A stretch of DNA of 64,000 bases from DATLGB01 sp963726825 (GCA_963726825.1 CAVSDT010000002.1:682001-746000), one strand, 5' to 3'. Positions 7,834 through 17,072 are shown, counted from the stretch's first letter. Numbers and translations are program-made. The notes: generated by a model not told the origin, from the sequence alone.

Positions 7834-9286
7834 GGATCCGGGCGACGCGCCCGCGCGCCTGGGTCAGCTCGGCGGCCGTCAGCTCGCCCGTGACCCGCAG
7901 GACGGCGACGTAGACGAGGGGGACGCCGATGATGCCGACGGCCCAGCGCCACACCTCGAGGTCGTGGGTGCCGAGCGCGAGCAGCAGGCCCGACGCGGCC
8001 CCTGCGGCCACCAGCCCGCGGGCGAAGCTGACGCCGATCGGGCGCAGGTCGAGGCCGAAGTGGCGCACGCAGACCCGCAGGTGCGCCGGGACGTAGATCG
8101 CGGTGGCGACGCCCGTCCCGATCGTCGCGCCGAGCACGCCGACCGTCGGGAGCAGGATGACGTCCAGGACGACGTTGACCGCCAGCGCCCCGAGCACGAT
8201 CGGCACGCGCTTGGCGGCCTGGCCCATGAAGGTCACGGTGATCGTGATCAGGGGGCCGACGCCCAGCAGGAACGCGTAGGGGACGAGCGCCTGGAGGACC
8301 TCGCCGGCCAGGCGGTAGTCCGGGCCGAGGGCGAGCTTGACGACCGGGCCCGACCACACGAGCAGCGGGACCATCAGCAGCCACTGGATCAGGATCGCGA
8401 TGCGCAGCCACTGCTTGAAGGCGCCGATCTCGGGGTCGGCGCCGGCCATGCGCGGCGCCACCGCCGTCCCGATCGAGGTCCCGATGTAGCCGATCAGGGC
8501 GATCAGCCGCAGCGGGGCGGTGAACTCCGCGACGTCGGTGCTCGTCAGGAACAGGCCGATCAGCAGGGCATCGGTGTAGACGTAGAGCGTGTAGGCGCCG
8601 TTGATGACGAACAGCGGCTTGGCGTAGTCGACGATGGCGCGCGACAGGGCCTTGGAGGGCTCGTCGCGGGTCAGGCGCGGGCGCCCGGAGAGCTGCGCGA
8701 GCAGCAGCATCCCCACGACCGTCCCGACGGCGTAGCCCGCGGCGCGGCCGAGCAGCGCGCCGGCCGCGCCCGTGCCGAGGAGGACCAGGGCGATGCTCGC
8801 CGTCGTCTCCGTGAGGCTCTCGAAGATCTGCGTGCGGGCGTTGAGGTCGACGCGGCGCAAGGCGCCGAAGGACGTCGTCGCCTGCAGGATCAGCGTCTCG
8901 AAGACGAGCGAGACGGCGACGGCGCGCAGCGGCCAGGTCAGGCCCTCGCCGAACAGGTCCTCGAGCACGGGTGCGAGGAGGACGAGGGCCGCTGCGACGC
9001 CGAGGGCCCCGATCAGCTTCAGCCGCAGCGTCGTCCCGACGATCCGCTGCAGGTGCGTGCGGTCGCCGAGGCGCTCGGCGATCGAGCGCGCGGCCGAGGA
9101 CGCCAGGCCGAAGTCGGCGACCATCAGGCCGATGGCGCCGATGCTCAGCGTGAGGGAGAACAGGCCGTACCCGCTCGGGCCGAGCGAGCGGACGAGGAAC
9201 AGCGTCAGCACGAGGGTGAAGGACGCCGTGGTCACCTGCGCCAGCAGCCCGAACAGGGTGTTGGCGACGATGCCCTTGCCCTTCAT
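7820..9286 (-). CDS. Wzx/MVF-type oligosaccharide flippase
   Basis: 488 residues with about 14 hydrophobic helices spread through the protein and the N-terminal signature 'ANTLFGLLAQ...LVRSLGPSGYGLFSL' of polysaccharide biosynthesis (RfbX-like) flippases of the MOP superfamily. It would move lipid-linked glycan across the cytoplasmic membrane. One of the few genes here with a strong Shine-Dalgarno: GGAGGA lies 4 nt before the ATG at 9286, so it is a leadered transcript. The stop overlaps the convergent epimerase. With the epimerase and the acyltransferase at 9420 it forms a glycan-assembly neighbourhood. Confidence 0.88.
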   Translation of the reverse strand: MKGKGIVANTLFGLLAQVTTASFTLVLTLFLVRSLGPSGYGLFSLTLSIGAIGLMVADFGLASSAARSIAERLGDRTHLQRIVGTTLRLKLIGALGVAAALVLLAPVLEDLFGEGLTWPLRAVAVSLVFETLILQATTSFGALRRVDLNARTQIFESLTETTASIALVLLGTGAAGALLGRAAGYAVGTVVGMLLLAQLSGRPRLTRDEPSKALSRAIVDYAKPLFVINGAYTLYVYTDALLIGLFLTSTDVAEFTAPLRLIALIGYIGTSIGTAVAPRMAGADPEIGAFKQWLRIAILIQWLLMVPLLVWSGPVVKLALGPDYRLAGEVLQALVPYAFLLGVGPLITITVTFMGQAAKRVPIVLGALAVNVVLDVILLPTVGVLGATIGTGVATAIYVPAHLRVCVRHFGLDLRPIGVSFARGLVAAGAASGLLLALGTHDLEVWRWAVGIIGVPLVYVAVLRVTGELTAAELTQARGRVARILRRG

Positions 9287-9404
9287 CTCGTCCTCCGGCT
9301 GACCGGACTCCGGTGCTTCGCCGGGGGGTCGTGGCACGGCGCGGAGGCTATGGGGCCGGACCTGCGGCCCACCCCGATCGGCTGTCGCACCCCACCTCGC
9401 GCCG

Positions 9405-9410
9405 TACGAT
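9405..9410 (+). promoter_or_regulatory. Leaderless -10 element for the acyltransferase
   Basis: TACGAT lies 9 nt upstream of the ATG at 9420 with no Shine-Dalgarno. Confidence 0.5.
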
Positions 9411-9419
9411 GCGCCGCGG

Positions 9420-10520
9420 ATGGAGACCGTCGTGCACACCACCGGCCCCGCGCCGGCCATGGACGTCTGGCGCGAGCTGGAGCCCCGCGCGCGCCACGCC
9501 ACGCCGTTCATGTCCTCGGGCTGGGCGCAGGCGTGGTGGCGCCACTACGGCGAGGGGGTCACCCCCTGCGTCGTCGAGGTCCGCGACGGCGGCCGGGCCG
9601 TCGGGCTGGCCCCGCTCGTGCAGCGCCGACGCGGCCCGCTCCGGGTGCTCGAGCCGGTGGGGATGGACCCCGGGGACTACTGGACGGTGCTCGCCGAGCC
9701 GGGGCTCGAGGCGCCGGTGCAGGCCGCGGTGCTCGACGCGCTGCGCGCCCGCCGCGGCCACTGGGACGCCTGGATCCTGCGCTGCCTGCCCGTCGAGTCC
9801 ACGCTGGAGGCCGCGGTGGACCGCGCCGGCCTCCCGTCGCTCGTGCGACCGCGCATCCCGGCCCCCGGCATCGACCTCCCCGACTCCTTCGACGCCTACC
9901 TGCGGTCCGTCTCCTCCAACCGGCGCCAGAACCTGCGCCGGCACCTGCGCCGCCTCGACGAGGGTGAGGTCACGCTGCGCCCGGTCACCGACCCGGACGC
10001 GCTCCCGGCGACCATCCGGCGCTGGCAGGGCTTTCGCGAGGCCCAGTGGTCGGCGCAGGAGAAGGCGATCAACCCGGCGCACCTGTCGGCGCGGCTCGCG
10101 GCGTTCGTCACGGACTGCGCGCGCGACCTGCTCCCGACCGGCCAGGTGCTGATCTGGGAGTTCGAGGTCGCGGGCGAGGTGGTCGGCTGCTACGTCAACT
10201 TCGCCGACGACGAGGCGTTCAACTGGTGGCTGGGCGGCTTCGATCCCGCCCACGCGAAGCTCGGCCTCGGGAAGATCGCCATCGCCCACGGCATCCGCAC
10301 GAGCATCGACGCCGGCCGGGCGCGCTTCGACTTCGGGCGCGGCGCCGAGCCGTACAAGTACTGGTACGGCGCCCTCGACCGGCCGCTCGCGGCCCGGGTC
10401 GTGGGCAGCGGCAGCGTGCGGTCACGCCCGGCGCTGGCGGCCGCCCGCGTGGCGATCGAGGTCCGGGGCCGCCGCGCCGCGGCCAAGCAGGCCCGAGAGG
10501 ACGCCGGTCCGGCGTCCTGA
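9420..10520 (+). CDS. GNAT/FemAB-like acyltransferase (CelD/BioF2-like family)
   Basis: 366 residues. The N-terminal half has 'TPFMSSGWAQAWWRHYG' and 'GLAPLVQRRRGPLRVLEPVG', typical of CelD/BcsL-like proteins. The central 'SNRRQNLRRHLRRL' and the C-terminal 'FNWWLGGFDPAHAKLGLGKIAI' plus 'RFDFGRGAEPYKYWYGA' form the second GNAT fold. Members acylate cell-envelope glycans or peptidoglycan precursors. Transcribed divergently from the flippase. A TACGAT box ends 9 nt before the ATG and there is no ribosome site. Exact acyl donor and acceptor unknown. Confidence 0.8.
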   Translation: METVVHTTGPAPAMDVWRELEPRARHATPFMSSGWAQAWWRHYGEGVTPCVVEVRDGGRAVGLAPLVQRRRGPLRVLEPVGMDPGDYWTVLAEPGLEAPVQAAVLDALRARRGHWDAWILRCLPVESTLEAAVDRAGLPSLVRPRIPAPGIDLPDSFDAYLRSVSSNRRQNLRRHLRRLDEGEVTLRPVTDPDALPATIRRWQGFREAQWSAQEKAINPAHLSARLAAFVTDCARDLLPTGQVLIWEFEVAGEVVGCYVNFADDEAFNWWLGGFDPAHAKLGLGKIAIAHGIRTSIDAGRARFDFGRGAEPYKYWYGALDRPLAARVVGSGSVRSRPALAAARVAIEVRGRRAAAKQAREDAGPAS

Positions 10521-10536
10521 CGCGCCAGCACGGACG

Positions 10537-10542
10537 TAGACT
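10537..10542 (+). promoter_or_regulatory. -10 element for the APC/USP operon
   Basis: TAGACT lies 12 nt before the ATG at 10555. The same hexamer precedes the gene at 35706. It lies between the acyltransferase stop and this start, so the transport operon probably has its own promoter. Confidence 0.5.
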
Positions 10543-10554
10543 GCGCAGCGCGAC

Positions 10555-12516
10555 ATGGCCGAACGCCGTCTCCACGGGCTCCAACGGGTCCTGGGCACCA
10601 ACGCCCTCTTCGCGACCGCCTACGGCAACGTCGGCTCCTCGATCTACTACGCGCTGGGCCTCGTCGCCTCCTACGCGCTCGGCCTGACCCCCGTCGTCTT
10701 CATCATCACGGGGTTCTTCTTCTTCTGCACGGCCGCGACCTACGCCGAGGCGACGGCGATGTACCCCGAGGCCGGCGGCTCGTCGTCCTTCGCCCGCCGG
10801 GCGTTCAACGAGTTCTGGTCCTTCTTCGCCGCGTGGGCCGGGATGCTGACCTACACGATCACGGTCTCGATCTCGGCCTTCTTCGTGCCGCACTACATCG
10901 GCGGGCTGTTCTGGGACGCCTTGCGCCACGCCCCCGGCGACATCATCGGCGGCGCCCTCGTGATCGCGGTGCTCGTGGTCATCAACGTCTTCGGCGCCAA
11001 GGAGTCCACGGGCGTCAACGTGCTGCTGGCGGTGGTGGACTTCGCCACGCAGGTGCTGCTCGTGCTGCTGGGTGTCGTGATCGTGCTCGATCCCTCCACG
11101 CTGGTGAGCAACGTCTCGCTCGGCACCGCGCCGACCTGGAACCAGTTCCTGCTGGCGGTGCCGATCGGGATGCTCGCCTACACGGGGATCGAGACGATCT
11201 CCAACATGGCCGAGGAGGCCAAGGACGAGCGGGTCACCATCCCGGCGTCGATCAACCGCGTGCGTCTCGCGGTGTTCGCGATCTACTTCACCCTCCCGGC
11301 GATCGCCCTCAGCGCCCTGCCGGTCGAGACGGCCAGGGCGGGGGACGCGGTCGTGCGCTCGGGTGCCGTCGACGTGGGGGAGAAGTACTCGCTGCTCGGG
11401 CTCACGGAGGCCCAGGGCGGCTACGCGGGCGACCCGATCCTCGGCCTCGTCAAGAGCATGGACCTCGGCCCGCTGCAGTCGGTCGGGGAGATCTACGTCG
11501 GGCTGCTGGCCGCGACGATCCTGTTCCTGGCCACCAACGCGGGGCTGATCGGCGTCTCCCGGCTCGTCTACTCCATGGGCATCCACCGCCAGATGCCCGA
11601 CGCCCTGCGCCGGCTGCACCCCCGCTACCAGACGCCGTGGATCGGGATCCTCTGCTTCGGTGGCCTGGCGATCGTGGCGATCCTGCCCGGCAAGGCGGAC
11701 TTCCTCGGCTCGCTGTACTCGTTCGGAGCGCTGTTGTCGTTCACCATCGCCCACGTCGCGGTCGCGCGCCTGCGGGCGAGCCAACCCGACGCCGATCGGC
11801 CCTATCGGGGCCCGTGGAACCTCGACGTCCGGGGCTACGACGCCCCCCTGTTCGCCATCATCGGGGGGACGTTCACGGGCCTGGCGTTCGTGATCATCGC
11901 CGTGCTCAACCCGACCGTCGCGCTCGCGGGCGGCGTCTGGCTCGTCCTCGGGCTGTTCGTCTACGTCCCCTTCCGGCGCTCCCAGGGCCTCGACCTCACC
12001 TCCACGCACCGGGTCGCGATCCAGCAGGCCGTCACCGACCACGAGGCCGAGTACGACTCCGTCCTCGTCGCCTTCACCACCGAGGACGGCTTCGACGAGC
12101 GGCTGCTGGCCACCGCGTCCAAGCTCGCGGCCCGGCGCCGGCACGGCATCCACGTGCTCGTGTCGATCCCCGTCCCGTACTCGGAGACCCTCGACGCCTC
12201 GATGCCCGACGCCGAGCGGCTGGCCGACTCGATCGTGGAGCAGGCGCGCGTGCAGGGCGGCCGCCGGGTGACGGGCCACTGGGAGAAGGTGCGCGCCGGC
12301 CAGGCCGGGCGGCGCATCATCGAGGAGGCCCAGGACATGCGCGCGACGGCGATCGTCGTCGGGCTGCCCCAGCGCGTGGCGGGCGCGTCGCTGTTCGGCA
12401 AGACGCTCGAGACGATCCTCGCCGACCGGCCCTGCCGCGTCGTGATCGAGTCCAGCCCCGCCGTGGGGCGCCGCCGCGGGATGCAGTCGGCGGCCGTCCG
12501 GGCGGAGCTCGTGTGA
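10555..12516 (+). CDS. APC-superfamily permease with C-terminal universal-stress-protein domain
   Basis: 653 residues: about 12 transmembrane helices (roughly 15-450), then a cytosolic domain (about 470-640) with the USP nucleotide-fold layout (strand 'YDSVLVAFTTEDGFDERLLATASKLAARR' to 'DMRATAIVVGLPQ...GKTLETILADRPCRVVIES'). The N-terminal 'FATAYGNVGSSIYYALG' is the substrate-binding unwound helix of APC transporters. Because the operon continues with two RCK/TrkA proteins, potassium (as in the KimA/KUP branch) is a better guess than an amino acid, but the sequence alone does not decide. Its stop overlaps the small membrane gene by 4 nt (GTGA). Confidence 0.85.
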   Translation: MAERRLHGLQRVLGTNALFATAYGNVGSSIYYALGLVASYALGLTPVVFIITGFFFFCTAATYAEATAMYPEAGGSSSFARRAFNEFWSFFAAWAGMLTYTITVSISAFFVPHYIGGLFWDALRHAPGDIIGGALVIAVLVVINVFGAKESTGVNVLLAVVDFATQVLLVLLGVVIVLDPSTLVSNVSLGTAPTWNQFLLAVPIGMLAYTGIETISNMAEEAKDERVTIPASINRVRLAVFAIYFTLPAIALSALPVETARAGDAVVRSGAVDVGEKYSLLGLTEAQGGYAGDPILGLVKSMDLGPLQSVGEIYVGLLAATILFLATNAGLIGVSRLVYSMGIHRQMPDALRRLHPRYQTPWIGILCFGGLAIVAILPGKADFLGSLYSFGALLSFTIAHVAVARLRASQPDADRPYRGPWNLDVRGYDAPLFAIIGGTFTGLAFVIIAVLNPTVALAGGVWLVLGLFVYVPFRRSQGLDLTSTHRVAIQQAVTDHEAEYDSVLVAFTTEDGFDERLLATASKLAARRRHGIHVLVSIPVPYSETLDASMPDAERLADSIVEQARVQGGRRVTGHWEKVRAGQAGRRIIEEAQDMRATAIVVGLPQRVAGASLFGKTLETILADRPCRVVIESSPAVGRRRGMQSAAVRAELV

Positions 12517-12692
12517 TCCGCGGGCTGCTGCTCCCGGCCGTGATGGTGCTGCTCGGCGTCGCGATCATCGTCCGCACGCTGGCGTCCGGCGGCGGCCCGG
12601 TCGCGGTCGGGCTCCTCTTCGGCCTGCTGTTCTGCGCCGCGGGCGCGGGCCGGATCTGGTTCGAGCGCAAGACGGGCGGCCACGATGGGTGA
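12513..12692 (+). CDS. Small two-helix membrane protein between two permeases
   Basis: 59 residues starting at a GTG that overlaps the upstream stop (GTGA) and ending 8 nt inside the next gene, so it is translationally coupled on both sides. It is almost entirely two hydrophobic helices separated by a Gly-rich turn, followed by a basic tail (FERKTGGHDG). No family is recognised. Being wedged between two homologous APC-USP permeases suggests an accessory subunit or assembly factor. Confidence 0.72.
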   Translation: MIRGLLLPAVMVLLGVAIIVRTLASGGGPVAVGLLFGLLFCAAGAGRIWFERKTGGHDG

Positions 12693-14703
12693 GCAGCCGC
12701 GCGACCTGCGCCGGGGCTTCGGCTCCCCGGTCCTGTGGGGGCTCGTGCAGGCGTTCCTCGCCGCCGGGTTCTACTTCTCCGCCGGCCTCGTGGCCGACCG
12801 TGCCGGGGGCCTCACCTGGGCGGTCTACCTCGGGGCCTTCCTCCTCTTCGTCCTGACGGCCGCCTCCTACGTGGAGGGCGCCTCGCTGCATCAGGAGCGC
12901 GGCGGCGTCACGGTGCTCGCCCGGTACGCCTACAACGAGCTGTGGAGCTTCATCGCCGGCTGGGCGATCCTGCTCGACTACCTGATCCTGATCGCGATCA
13001 CGGCGTTCGCGATGACGAGCTACCTCGCGGTGTTCTGGGACCCCCTGTCGACGGGCGCCACCGGCGTCGCGGCGGCGGCGGTCGTGATCGGGGTGGTCGC
13101 GCTGATCAACCTCCGCGGCCTGGACCCGGGCCGCTTCGGCCGCTTCTTCTTCGTCGCGCTCGCCGACCTCGGCGTGCAGGTCCTCCTCGTGGTCGTCGGC
13201 GTGGCGGTGCTGTTCGACCCCGCGGTGCTGTCGACCCCGTCGGTGGTGGCGGGCGACGTCTCGGTGCAGGACCTCGTCTACGCGTTCCCCCTGGCCGCCG
13301 TGGCGTTCACGGCGCTCGATGCCTCGTCGGGCTTCGCCGGGCAGGTGAAGATCTCCCGCAAGGGCCTCAAGCGGCTGTTCGGGATCCGCTCGGCGTCGTT
13401 GATCGTCGCCTACGTCGGCCTGGCGTTCGTGGTCTCGAGCGTCGCGGGGACGCCCGACGGGCCCGCCGACCACCTCGACGCGCCGATCATCGGGGTCGTC
13501 GACGCGCTCGACGCGGGGCTGCTGCGCGACATCCTGACCCCCGTCGTCGCGATCTCGGCGGCGCTCGTGCTGTTCACCGCCTGCGTGGCCTCCATGCTCG
13601 GCCTCAGCCGGCTCGGCTACTCCCTGGCCGTCAACCGCCAGATCCCGTCTGCGGTCGGGCGCCTGCACGCCCGCTTCCGCACGCCGTGGGTCCTGATCGC
13701 CGTCGGCGCGGTGCTCGCCGTCGTGCTCGTGATCCCGGAGGACCTCGAGCTCCTGGCGGCCTTCTACGCGTTCGGGGCGACGCTGGCGTTCACGATCGTG
13801 CACGCCTCCGTGCTGACGTTGCGCCGGCGCGAGCCCGACCGCGACCGGCCGTTCCGGGTCCCCTTCGACGTGCGCATCCGCGGCGTCGCCTACCCGGTCC
13901 CCGCGATCGTCGGCGCCGTCGTCTGCGGCCTGATGGTGGTGTCGGTGCTGGCGCTGCACGGCTCGACCCGCATCGTCGGGCCGGCCTGGATGGTCGTCGG
14001 CATCGCGCTCTACACCGGCTACCGGCGCTCCTCCGGGCGCGGGGTGACCACGCGCCTGACGGTGCCGGAGCAGGCGCTGGCCCGCCGCGAGGGACCGTCG
14101 GTGGAGTACGGGTCGATCCTCGTGCCCGTGTTCGGCACCCCGCTGGACGACGACATCATGCAGACCGCCGGCCGCCTCGCCGCGGAGGAGGTCGACGAGG
14201 ACGAGGAGGACGGCGCGCAGATCGAAGCCGTCTGGGTCACGATCGTGCCGATGTCGCTGCCGATCGACGGCCGCCTGCCCGAGGGCGACCTCAAGTTCGC
14301 CCGCAAGGCGCTCAAGCGGGCCAAGGCCGTCGGGGAGGAGTACGAGGGGGTGACCGTCAACCCGTTCACCGTGCGCGCCCGCAGCGCCGGCGAGGCGATC
14401 GTCCACGAGGCCCGCCGGCGCGGCGTCGAGGCGATCGTGATGCCGGCGGAGGAGCCGACGCGCCAGCGCGGCGGCGTGCTGCTGGGCGGCCGCGAGGGCC
14501 TGCGCTCGACCTTCGTGGGGGAGACGACGCGCTACGTCGTGACGAAGGCGCCGTGCCGGGTGATCCTGACCGCGCCGGCGGATCCGGGCGGCCGCCGGGC
14601 CACCGACGCGCTCCACGCCGAACGGCCCGGTGCGCCGCCTCCGCTGGGTGATCCGACGCGTCCCGCCACGGCCCTGGATCCGGCCCCCGCCCGCCGCGAT
14701 TAG
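12685..14703 (+). CDS. Second APC permease with C-terminal universal-stress-protein domain
   Basis: 672 residues, homologous in layout to the protein at 10555: about 12 membrane helices to residue ~450, then a USP-like domain starting near 'VEYGSILVPVFGTPLDDDIM'. The USP part carries an acidic insertion (EEVDEDEEDG), and the extreme C-terminus is a Pro/Ala-rich disordered tail. The two permeases could act as a heteromer. The stop codon TAG (14701-14703) is also the first half of the TAGCAT promoter box of the following gene. Confidence 0.85.
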   Translation: MGEQPRDLRRGFGSPVLWGLVQAFLAAGFYFSAGLVADRAGGLTWAVYLGAFLLFVLTAASYVEGASLHQERGGVTVLARYAYNELWSFIAGWAILLDYLILIAITAFAMTSYLAVFWDPLSTGATGVAAAAVVIGVVALINLRGLDPGRFGRFFFVALADLGVQVLLVVVGVAVLFDPAVLSTPSVVAGDVSVQDLVYAFPLAAVAFTALDASSGFAGQVKISRKGLKRLFGIRSASLIVAYVGLAFVVSSVAGTPDGPADHLDAPIIGVVDALDAGLLRDILTPVVAISAALVLFTACVASMLGLSRLGYSLAVNRQIPSAVGRLHARFRTPWVLIAVGAVLAVVLVIPEDLELLAAFYAFGATLAFTIVHASVLTLRRREPDRDRPFRVPFDVRIRGVAYPVPAIVGAVVCGLMVVSVLALHGSTRIVGPAWMVVGIALYTGYRRSSGRGVTTRLTVPEQALARREGPSVEYGSILVPVFGTPLDDDIMQTAGRLAAEEVDEDEEDGAQIEAVWVTIVPMSLPIDGRLPEGDLKFARKALKRAKAVGEEYEGVTVNPFTVRARSAGEAIVHEARRRGVEAIVMPAEEPTRQRGGVLLGGREGLRSTFVGETTRYVVTKAPCRVILTAPADPGGRRATDALHAERPGAPPPLGDPTRPATALDPAPARRD

Positions 14704-14706
14704 CAT
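14701..14706 (+). promoter_or_regulatory. Leaderless -10 element overlapping a stop codon
   Basis: TAGCAT begins with the TAG stop of the permease gene and ends 7 nt before the ATG at 14714. This gives the RCK genes a private promoter inside the operon and favours 14714 over the ATG at 14705, which lies within the box. Confidence 0.5.
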
Positions 14707-14713
14707 GCCCGGC

Positions 14714-15172
14714 ATGTTCGTCCTCGTCCTCGGCGCCGGCCGCGTCGGCGCCGCCGTCGCCACGAGTGCCCTGCGTTCGGGGCACACCGTGTCCGTCCTC
14801 GACGAGGACCCGCTCTCGCACGAGCGCCTCGACGTCGAGCTCGGGCAGGCGTGGGAGGCGGCCGGGGGCCGCTTCACCATCGGCACCGCCATGGAGATCG
14901 AGGCGCTGGAGGAGGCCGGCATCACCGACGCGGACGTCTTCATCGCCTCCACCAACGGCGACAACACGAACCTCGTGGTGGCCCAGCTCGCGCAGCGTCG
15001 CTACGAGGTCCCGAAGGTCGTCGCCCGCATCCTGGATCCCCGGCGCGCCGCCTGGTACGCCGAGCAGGGGCTGCAGACGATCTGCCCGACGGCGATCGCG
15101 ATCGACCAGCTCGAGCGCGCGGCGCTCGGCGAGCCCGGTGGCGAGCCCCGTCCCGCCGAGGAAGGGGTGTGA
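14714..15172 (+). CDS. RCK_N (TrkA-N) potassium-transport regulator, short form
   Basis: 152 residues: a single Rossmann domain with the nucleotide motif G-A-G-R-V-G near residue 7 and the acidic ribose-binding residue after strand 2 ('VLDEDPLSHERL'), then 'DVFIASTNGDNTNLVVAQLA'. It lacks the C-terminal RCK_C domain of full-length TrkA proteins. Binds NAD(H) or adenine nucleotides and gates a potassium transporter as part of a ring. Paired with the longer RCK protein that starts at 15169, as in the CeoB/CeoC pair of mycobacteria. Confidence 0.87.
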   Translation: MFVLVLGAGRVGAAVATSALRSGHTVSVLDEDPLSHERLDVELGQAWEAAGGRFTIGTAMEIEALEEAGITDADVFIASTNGDNTNLVVAQLAQRRYEVPKVVARILDPRRAAWYAEQGLQTICPTAIAIDQLERAALGEPGGEPRPAEEGV

Positions 15173-15855
15173 GCGGCGTGTACGTCATCATCGCCGGTGC
15201 CGGCAAGGTCGGGTGGAACCTCGCGCGCGAGCTGCTCGAGAAGGACAACGAGGTCACGGTCATCGAGGCCGACCGGCGGCGCTACCTGACCGTCGAGCAG
15301 GAGCTCGAGCACGCGATCCACTACGGCGACGCGACCGAGCTGTGGGTGCTCGAGCGGGCCGGCATCAACCGCGCCGACCTCGTCGTGGCCGTCACGGGCG
15401 ACGACGAGGACAACCTCCTCATCTGCCAGGTCGCGAAGGAGAAGTACCTCGTCGACCGGATCATCGCCCGCTGCAACAACCCGCGCAACCTCGATCACTT
15501 CAAGCTGCTGGGGATCCAGCCGGCGGTCTCGGCGACCGACCTGATCCTGCGCCTGATCGAGCACGAGGTGCCCAAGTACGGCCTCGTCCACCTGCTCGAC
15601 CTGCCGGAGGAGCGGCTGGAGATCATCGAGCTCGTCGTCTCGGAGGGGACCCCGGCGGCCGACTGCGAGGTGCAGGCGCTCGACCTGCCCGAGGGCGCGC
15701 TGATCGTCGCCGTCCTGCGCGCCGAGGGCGGCGGCTTCGTCCCCAAGGCCGACACCGTGATCGCCGCCGGCGACGAGGTCCTGATCGTGCTCGACCCCGG
15801 TCTGGAGGAGGCGATCACCCCCCTGTTCGTCTCCCAGGCCGACCTCCATGCCTGA
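15169..15855 (+). CDS. trkA: TrkA-family potassium-uptake regulator (RCK_N plus RCK_C)
   Basis: 228 residues: RCK_N with 'IIAGAGKVGWNLARELLEKDNEVTVIEAD' (Gly motif and acidic end of strand 2), then a linker and RCK_C ('LEIIELVVSEGTPAADCEVQALDLPEGALIVAVLR'). The GTG at 15169 overlaps the upstream stop (GTGTGA) and has GAGGAAGGG just before it. Together with the 152-residue partner it likely forms the cytoplasmic gating ring of a potassium transporter. No TrkH/KtrB channel gene is in the window, so the adjacent APC-USP permeases are the candidate partners. Confidence 0.87.
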   Translation: MSGVYVIIAGAGKVGWNLARELLEKDNEVTVIEADRRRYLTVEQELEHAIHYGDATELWVLERAGINRADLVVAVTGDDEDNLLICQVAKEKYLVDRIIARCNNPRNLDHFKLLGIQPAVSATDLILRLIEHEVPKYGLVHLLDLPEERLEIIELVVSEGTPAADCEVQALDLPEGALIVAVLRAEGGGFVPKADTVIAAGDEVLIVLDPGLEEAITPLFVSQADLHA

Positions 15856-17041
15856 TCGCTCCGTCGGCGTCCTGATCGTCGGCACGGGCCCCGCCGGGGC
15901 CGAGGCCGCGCTGACCCTGCGCGAAGAGGGCTACGACGGCTCCATCCTGCTGGCCGGCCGCGAGCCGGACGCACCCTACGACCGGCCGCCGACCTCGAAG
16001 GGCTACCTCGCCGGGGACGTGGTCCGCGCCGACCTGCTGCTCCACGACGTCAACCACTGGGACGAGCACGACATCGAGCTCGTCACGGGTTCGATGGTGA
16101 TGAAGCTCGACGCCGGCGAGCGCGTCGCCACGCTGGCCGCGGGCAAGCAGACCGTCGGCTTCGAGTCCCTGCTGCTGGCCACGGGGGCCAACGTCCGTCG
16201 CCTGCGCGTCGACGGCGCCGCCCTGGAGGGCATCCACTACCTCCGCGCCCCCGGCAACGCGGACACCCTGCGCAAGGACGTCGGCGAGGGCGCGAAGGTC
16301 GTGCTCGTCGGCGGCTCCTACATCGGGTGCGAGGTCGCGGCGACCCTCACGGCCCTGGGCTGTGACTGCACGATCGTCGCCATGGAGTCCCAGCCGCTGG
16401 CCACCGGCTTCGGCGAGACGGTCGGCGCCTGGGTCGGCGACCGCCTGCGCGAGCACGGCATCGGGCTGGCGCTGGGGGAGACCCTGTCCGGCTTCGAGGG
16501 CGGCGAGCGGGTCGAGCGCGTCGTCTGCGAGTCCGGCTTGACCCTCGACGCCGACGTGGTCGTCATGGGCACCGGCGCGATGCCCGACGTCACCGTCGCC
16601 CGCGCCGCCGGCCTCGAGCTCGGCGAGACCGGCGGGATCGCCTGCGACGCGCGGCTGCGCACCTCCGCCGAGGGCATCTGGGCCGCCGGCGACGTGTGCG
16701 AGTACGAGTCGGCCGTCCACGGCCGCCGCCTGCGGGTCGAGCACTGGGAGCACGCGCGCGCCCAGGGCGCCTTCGCGGCCCGCTCGATCCTCGGCGCGAC
16801 GGACGCCTACGCCGAGGTGCCCTACTTCTGGTCCGACCTCGGCCGCTGGCTCTCCTACGAGTCCGTCGGCCCGGCCGCCGAGTGGGACGAGGAGGTCGTC
16901 CGCGGCTCCTTCGACTCCGGCGCGTTCACCGTCTTCTACCTCCACGGCGGCAAGGTCGTGCAGGCCATGACGGTGGGGCGTTCCGACGACCTGGACGAGG
17001 CGCGTAAGCTCATCGCCTCCGGTGAGCCGCTCCCGCGATAG
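15848..17041 (+). CDS. FAD/NAD(P)-dependent ferredoxin or rubredoxin reductase-like oxidoreductase
   Basis: 397 residues of the pyridine-nucleotide-disulphide oxidoreductase fold. FAD motif G-T-G-P-A-G-A-E-A near residue 12, NAD motif 'VLVGGSYIGCEVAATL', and the second FAD contact 'GIWAAGDVCEY'. The P-Y-D-R-P-P-x-S-K block after strand 3 is typical of ferredoxin/rubredoxin/putidaredoxin reductases of oxygenase systems. It could reduce the electron carrier of a P450 or oxygenase. It overlaps the trkA stop by 8 nt, so it is in the same transcript although functionally different. Confidence 0.85.
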   Translation: MPDRSVGVLIVGTGPAGAEAALTLREEGYDGSILLAGREPDAPYDRPPTSKGYLAGDVVRADLLLHDVNHWDEHDIELVTGSMVMKLDAGERVATLAAGKQTVGFESLLLATGANVRRLRVDGAALEGIHYLRAPGNADTLRKDVGEGAKVVLVGGSYIGCEVAATLTALGCDCTIVAMESQPLATGFGETVGAWVGDRLREHGIGLALGETLSGFEGGERVERVVCESGLTLDADVVVMGTGAMPDVTVARAAGLELGETGGIACDARLRTSAEGIWAAGDVCEYESAVHGRRLRVEHWEHARAQGAFAARSILGATDAYAEVPYFWSDLGRWLSYESVGPAAEWDEEVVRGSFDSGAFTVFYLHGGKVVQAMTVGRSDDLDEARKLIASGEPLPR

Positions 17042-17047
17042 CGGCCC

Positions 17048-17053
17048 TACACT
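17048..17053 (+). promoter_or_regulatory. Promoter -10 element of tRNA-Gln
   Basis: TACACT lies 19 nt before the mature tRNA 5' end, between the flavoprotein stop and the tRNA. No clear -35 box is seen. Confidence 0.4.
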
Positions 17054-17072
17054 GCGTCGTCGCCGGATCCTT

